A DNA stretch of 64,000 nt from Turbatrix aceti (taxonomy: Eukaryota > Nematoda > Chromadorea > Rhabditida > Panagrolaimidae): assembly GCA_963969345.1 (NCBI GenBank), contig OZ017766.1:2604001-2668000 (forward strand), written 5' to 3'. Under the pieces are notes generated by a model that was given only the letters and a program-made list of their open reading frames with translations, ran no database searches and was not told the DNA's origin. The position numbers and the translations under genes are program-made. Below, piece after piece: positions 61,024 through 64,000 of the stretch. The stretch's first letter is position 1. The number at the start of each line of letters is the position of its first letter.

Positions 61024-62041
61024 ATGCAGCGACGTGAGCAGCAAAAGCCTGAAGACAACTTTGCCCGACTTCACAGCATTCTCTCGGATGAAGCGGGACA
61101 GTCTATGGACAATTCCAAACCACGGGCAAGCAAGAAGAAGGGATCGGTGAGTTTTCGTTCCCAGCAGAGGGGTGAAGAGTCTTTTAGTTCGACATAGAAA
61201 TCGAACGGAAGCGAACAGTTTTAACCGTATTCACAAAAAAAACATTTGGCAGTTTGTTTTTTTTTCATTTGGGCAAAATTATACCCCCCCCCCCGGCCGG
61301 CAGAAAATCGTAAACTTTGCTTCCGAAAAATTAAATTTGTTTGCACCAAAACACGAACGTTAGCCCTTTCCTGCCTCCTTATTCCCCTTCTGACGGACGT
61401 TTCAGAAGCCTCAACGCACCGAGAACTCCTCGAAAGGGAACCGACGCCGTCACCGCCACCACAAATCCAAGGCACGCTGGCCATGGGCCGAACTCGTCCA
61501 GGACAATTACGCCGACATACCCCGCACCTCGCGTTCCTCGGTCCACGCCCCGGAATCTGGGGAGGCGGAAGTGAGGACCGCGCAGTCGATGGCCATCGAG
61601 GCGAACGTGGAGCCGAACCGCGCGCCAACCTCGGAACGCTCCAACACGGACACCCAGGAAGTGGAGTTTATCGCGTACGCCACCGACCTCGAGCTCGTCT
61701 GCCGCTACTACATTGGGCACAAGACGCGCTCTACTGCCGAGAAGGTGGTGCGCAACGTGCGACCCGACACGTTCTACCTCTACCACCGCCTGCCAGAGGG
61801 CCGCGGACTCGACAACCTCGGCGGCTCCGTCCAGCTCCACGTCCTCTACGTCGGGCCCCAGCACGAGATCAGACACTTCCCCGTCCTCAAGCGCAACTTC
61901 AGCGACCGTTCCATGTACTCCGTCGACTGCGGAGGGGCGTACATGCCCTTCGAGAGCCTGACACGTCTCGTCCGCTTCTTCGCCCAGCACAAGGCCTTTC
62001 CTGGCAACAACGGCTTCAAACAAACCTTTCCCTCTAGTTAA
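61024..62041 (+). CDS. Small protein with degenerate C-terminal SH2 domain
   Basis: Two exons, 61024-61146 and 61406-62041, encode 252 residues. Residues 1-115 are polar and basic (SKGNRRRHRHHKSK), probably disordered. Residues about 135-245 fit an SH2 fold: YYIGHKTRSTAEKVV (compare the family's WYhG.isR..AE..L), then DTFYLYHR where SH2 domains have F-L-V-R, then QLHVLYVG...IRHFPVLKR, MYSVDCGGAYMPFESLTRLVRFFAQH. The arginine that binds phosphotyrosine is replaced by Tyr in this alignment. The fold call is by pattern; a search would be needed to confirm it. The gene follows SPEN by only 362 bp (ATG to stop) in the same direction, and a GGGCAG acceptor sits near 60909, so it could be the downstream gene of an operon. 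ATG 61024 was chosen because the first exon stays open to its GTGAG donor only in that frame. Confidence 0.74.
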
Positions 62042-64000
62042 CTCCTCCTCGAGTGCGTTAGTTTGTAGTAAAGCTTCTCGAAGACTGAGTTTGCCCCCGG
62101 GTTGTGACTTTCTCGGTGGGTCCGTTGGCGGGAAAGGTAAATACCACCATCGAAGCCCAAAGTCCCTTCACTGTGTCAGATAAATCCACCCGTATACCCG
62201 CAATGTTGTCATTTGTGCGCTCAAGTTTGACTTACGTGTCCAACAATTTGACTTGAATCTCGCAAATGCAATATTTTTTACCAATTTTTTGACGGAAAAA
62301 GCGTGCCAAGAAACCTTGTTGTCGTATGCGTGCGCGAAAGGTCTGAAAAGTCGCGTTGAGAAAAATAGTTTTGAGGTCGTGCATTCCGCAATTTTTTTGG
62401 GCCACCCACCTTGGGCATCAATTATCCGACGCTTTCGGTTTTTGGTATCGTTTTTTTTCAGTACCGTGGATTTGTTCGACCGCGGAACTCGAAAAGCCTT
62501 TGCCTGTCTGTCGGTCTGTCTGTGTCGAACAAGTGGCGTGCGTCCGAGCGCGCAGCCAGCCTGCGCAGCGCGGTGGTCGTCGTCGCCGTCTGCCGAATTC
62601 TTTGCCATCACCGAGGAACCAGGCCTCTCTGCCTGCTCTTGCTCTCAGCGAGCGCGGAGGGGGGGGAAAGCCCCGGCTATGTTCCTTGATGTCTGACGCT
62701 CTCTTGTTTTGCAGGGAACCAGGCTGCTTTTCCTTCTGTTGGCCCGGCGTGCCTCCTCCTGAGTGTGTCGTCATGTTCTTCTTCTTCTTCCTCCCCGTGG
62801 TGGTGTCAGCTTGCGACGAGGCCAAATCGAGCTAGCACAAGATGCTGCTGCCCGCATCCAGAGCGGCAGCGCGTCCCGTTAGTCCGTAATACGTTCAGTC
62901 TGCTTGTCGTGAATTTCGTCCGTTCAAACGACGCGAAATCTCTCTGTGGTGTGTGCACTGTGGTGGGCGGCGGTGCTGCTGCTACTGCTTGTCGTGTTCC
63001 GATCGATTTGTCTAGGCGTCCGGGAACGAACAGACGGACAGGCGGAGTTTTGAAAATACCACTTTGCCAGCGCTGCTCCCCTCCGATAGATACTCCTTTA
63101 TTTTTTTTGTTCAAGGTCGACGACGGACACTACACAGCGTCTCACCCGGCTCTCCTGTCGCGCTGCTTTTTCGTACGCCTTTGACCACACCACCCAAGCC
63201 TCGGACTTGTCTGGAGCTGCTGTGTAATCGCTGCTGAGGGAGCCCGTCCATCACGTCCCAGGGCGTCTTTGGTTATCACTTTTCCGGGACACCACCTGTT
63301 CGTGAGAGGCGGCTAGCTGAAAGCCCAACGATTGCCTGCCCTGGGGGCGTTGTTTCATTGGTGCCGTTGTAAACTTTGAACGGATGCGATGGGTGTTTCA
63401 GCGCTTTTACTGCTCGATTGATCTTTTAGAGTAAAATATATGTTTGCTTTAGAACATACGTTTTGGGGCATCTGCTGGGCCAAAAGCGCATTTGACAGGT
63501 TGCCAGGGACTTTAGCAGGCGAGTTGAAGACTGAATGCGCATTTAGGGCACGAATGCACGTTTTATGCCGCGTTGAATTGCATTCACCCGCAACGCGATC
63601 AAATTTCACGTCTCTGAGGTGAGCTGTGCTCTTTAAAGTGGAGTCCATATTTTATGGCCCATTATGCTCGAAAAATAATTATTGCAGCAGCCCTTCTTGG
63701 TTTTGTTAGCGCCCCAAATAACTTTTGCTGCTTCACTCCCCCAAGTTATTGACGTCGTTCAAATGGCAATCATTTTCACAGTCCACTGAGCCGCTTCCAC
63801 GTCGAGACCCACTCCCTCGTACCGGGACACGTGGACACTGCACCTGGCGGAGTGCTTGAACGCTTCCGATCACGCGGGGATGCATTCCCATCCAAAAAAC
63901 CGGGTGTGTGCAGGTATGTTAGTGGCAGGCTGTGCACCGACTGGCCCAGTGGGATGGAATGGGTGGTGGCAGTTGCTAGCGGCCTGTCCGATGCAAATTA
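62042..64000. other. 3' flank and right-edge region
   Basis: After the SH2 gene no AATAAA is obvious in the first 150 bp. From 62.4 to 63.3 kb the DNA is GC-rich with CTT and TCGTCGTC runs and looks like promoter or 5' UTR sequence of a plus-strand gene extending right. The only coding-like piece is the candidate exon at 63782-63913. Confidence 0.4.
63782..63913 (+). CDS. Candidate internal exon of a gene extending right
   Basis: The segment is bounded by a TTTCACAG acceptor and a CAG|GTATG donor. One frame is open right through (starting PLSRFHVETHSLVPGHVD and ending FPSKKPGVCR). It contains no methionine start. Length 132 nt, with one base before and two after the full codons. No family is recognised. 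It could also be a non-coding leader exon. Confidence 0.33.

Noticed and set aside
1..64000. CRISPR array, bacterial operon, rRNA or phage module
   Set aside because: None is present. The gene structures are clearly those of an animal nuclear genome.

Overview
The window looks like a nematode nuclear genome segment. Introns are mostly 45-200 nt with TTTTCAG-type acceptors. Several start codons sit a few bases after an unpaired 3' splice acceptor, as expected for spliced-leader trans-splicing. The bestrophin and the LAPTM4-like membrane protein read like nematode family members. Another ecdysozoan, such as a tardigrade, is a weaker alternative. No species is assigned. Nothing prokaryotic is present: no operon of bacterial type, no CRISPR array, no rRNA or convincing tRNA.

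Most real genes here are split, so many coding exons appear only when introns are removed. Left to right: the 5' part of a drebrin-like actin-binding protein (472-1293, minus, running off the left edge); TMCO4/DUF726 hydrolase-like membrane protein (3746-5975, plus); a rhodopsin-family GPCR (6251-8212, minus); a 12 kb stretch of intergenic DNA with a foldback repeat, an SL1-like 12-mer and an LTR/gag remnant between 158-bp direct repeats (8.2-20.1 kb); a ubiquitin-like plus AN1 zinc-finger protein (20117-21319, minus); an EGF-repeat type I membrane protein (21958-22859, plus); a bestrophin anion channel (23352-24992, minus); an ArfGAP2/3 protein (26298-28119, minus); an LTR-like remnant (about 28.7-29.1 kb); a small neuropeptide precursor whose Cys-x6-Cys peptide resembles allatostatin-C/somatostatin-type peptides (29974-30462, minus); a neprilysin M13 peptidase (31874-35360, minus); a LAPTM4-like membrane protein (37192-39538, minus); procollagen lysyl hydroxylase (42506-44958, plus); a possible chemoreceptor remnant (45.4-45.8 kb); a very large SPEN/SHARP-family corepressor (48613-60661, plus); and a small protein with a degenerate SH2 domain (61024-62041, plus). 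A candidate exon of a further gene lies at the right edge.

The genes do not form one pathway. They cover ER/Golgi traffic (ArfGAP2/3, lysyl hydroxylase), membrane channels and receptors, peptide signalling (a GPCR, a neuropeptide precursor and a neprilysin that degrades peptides, all within 30 kb), and transcriptional repression (SPEN). The two observations I would follow first are the allatostatin-C-like precursor and a field from about 31 to 49 kb in which an A/T-flanked AACTG motif is strongly biased to the plus strand in introns and spacers, whichever way the host gene runs. All splice models were made by eye from reading frame, splice consensus and remembered family similarity. No alignment or database search was run.
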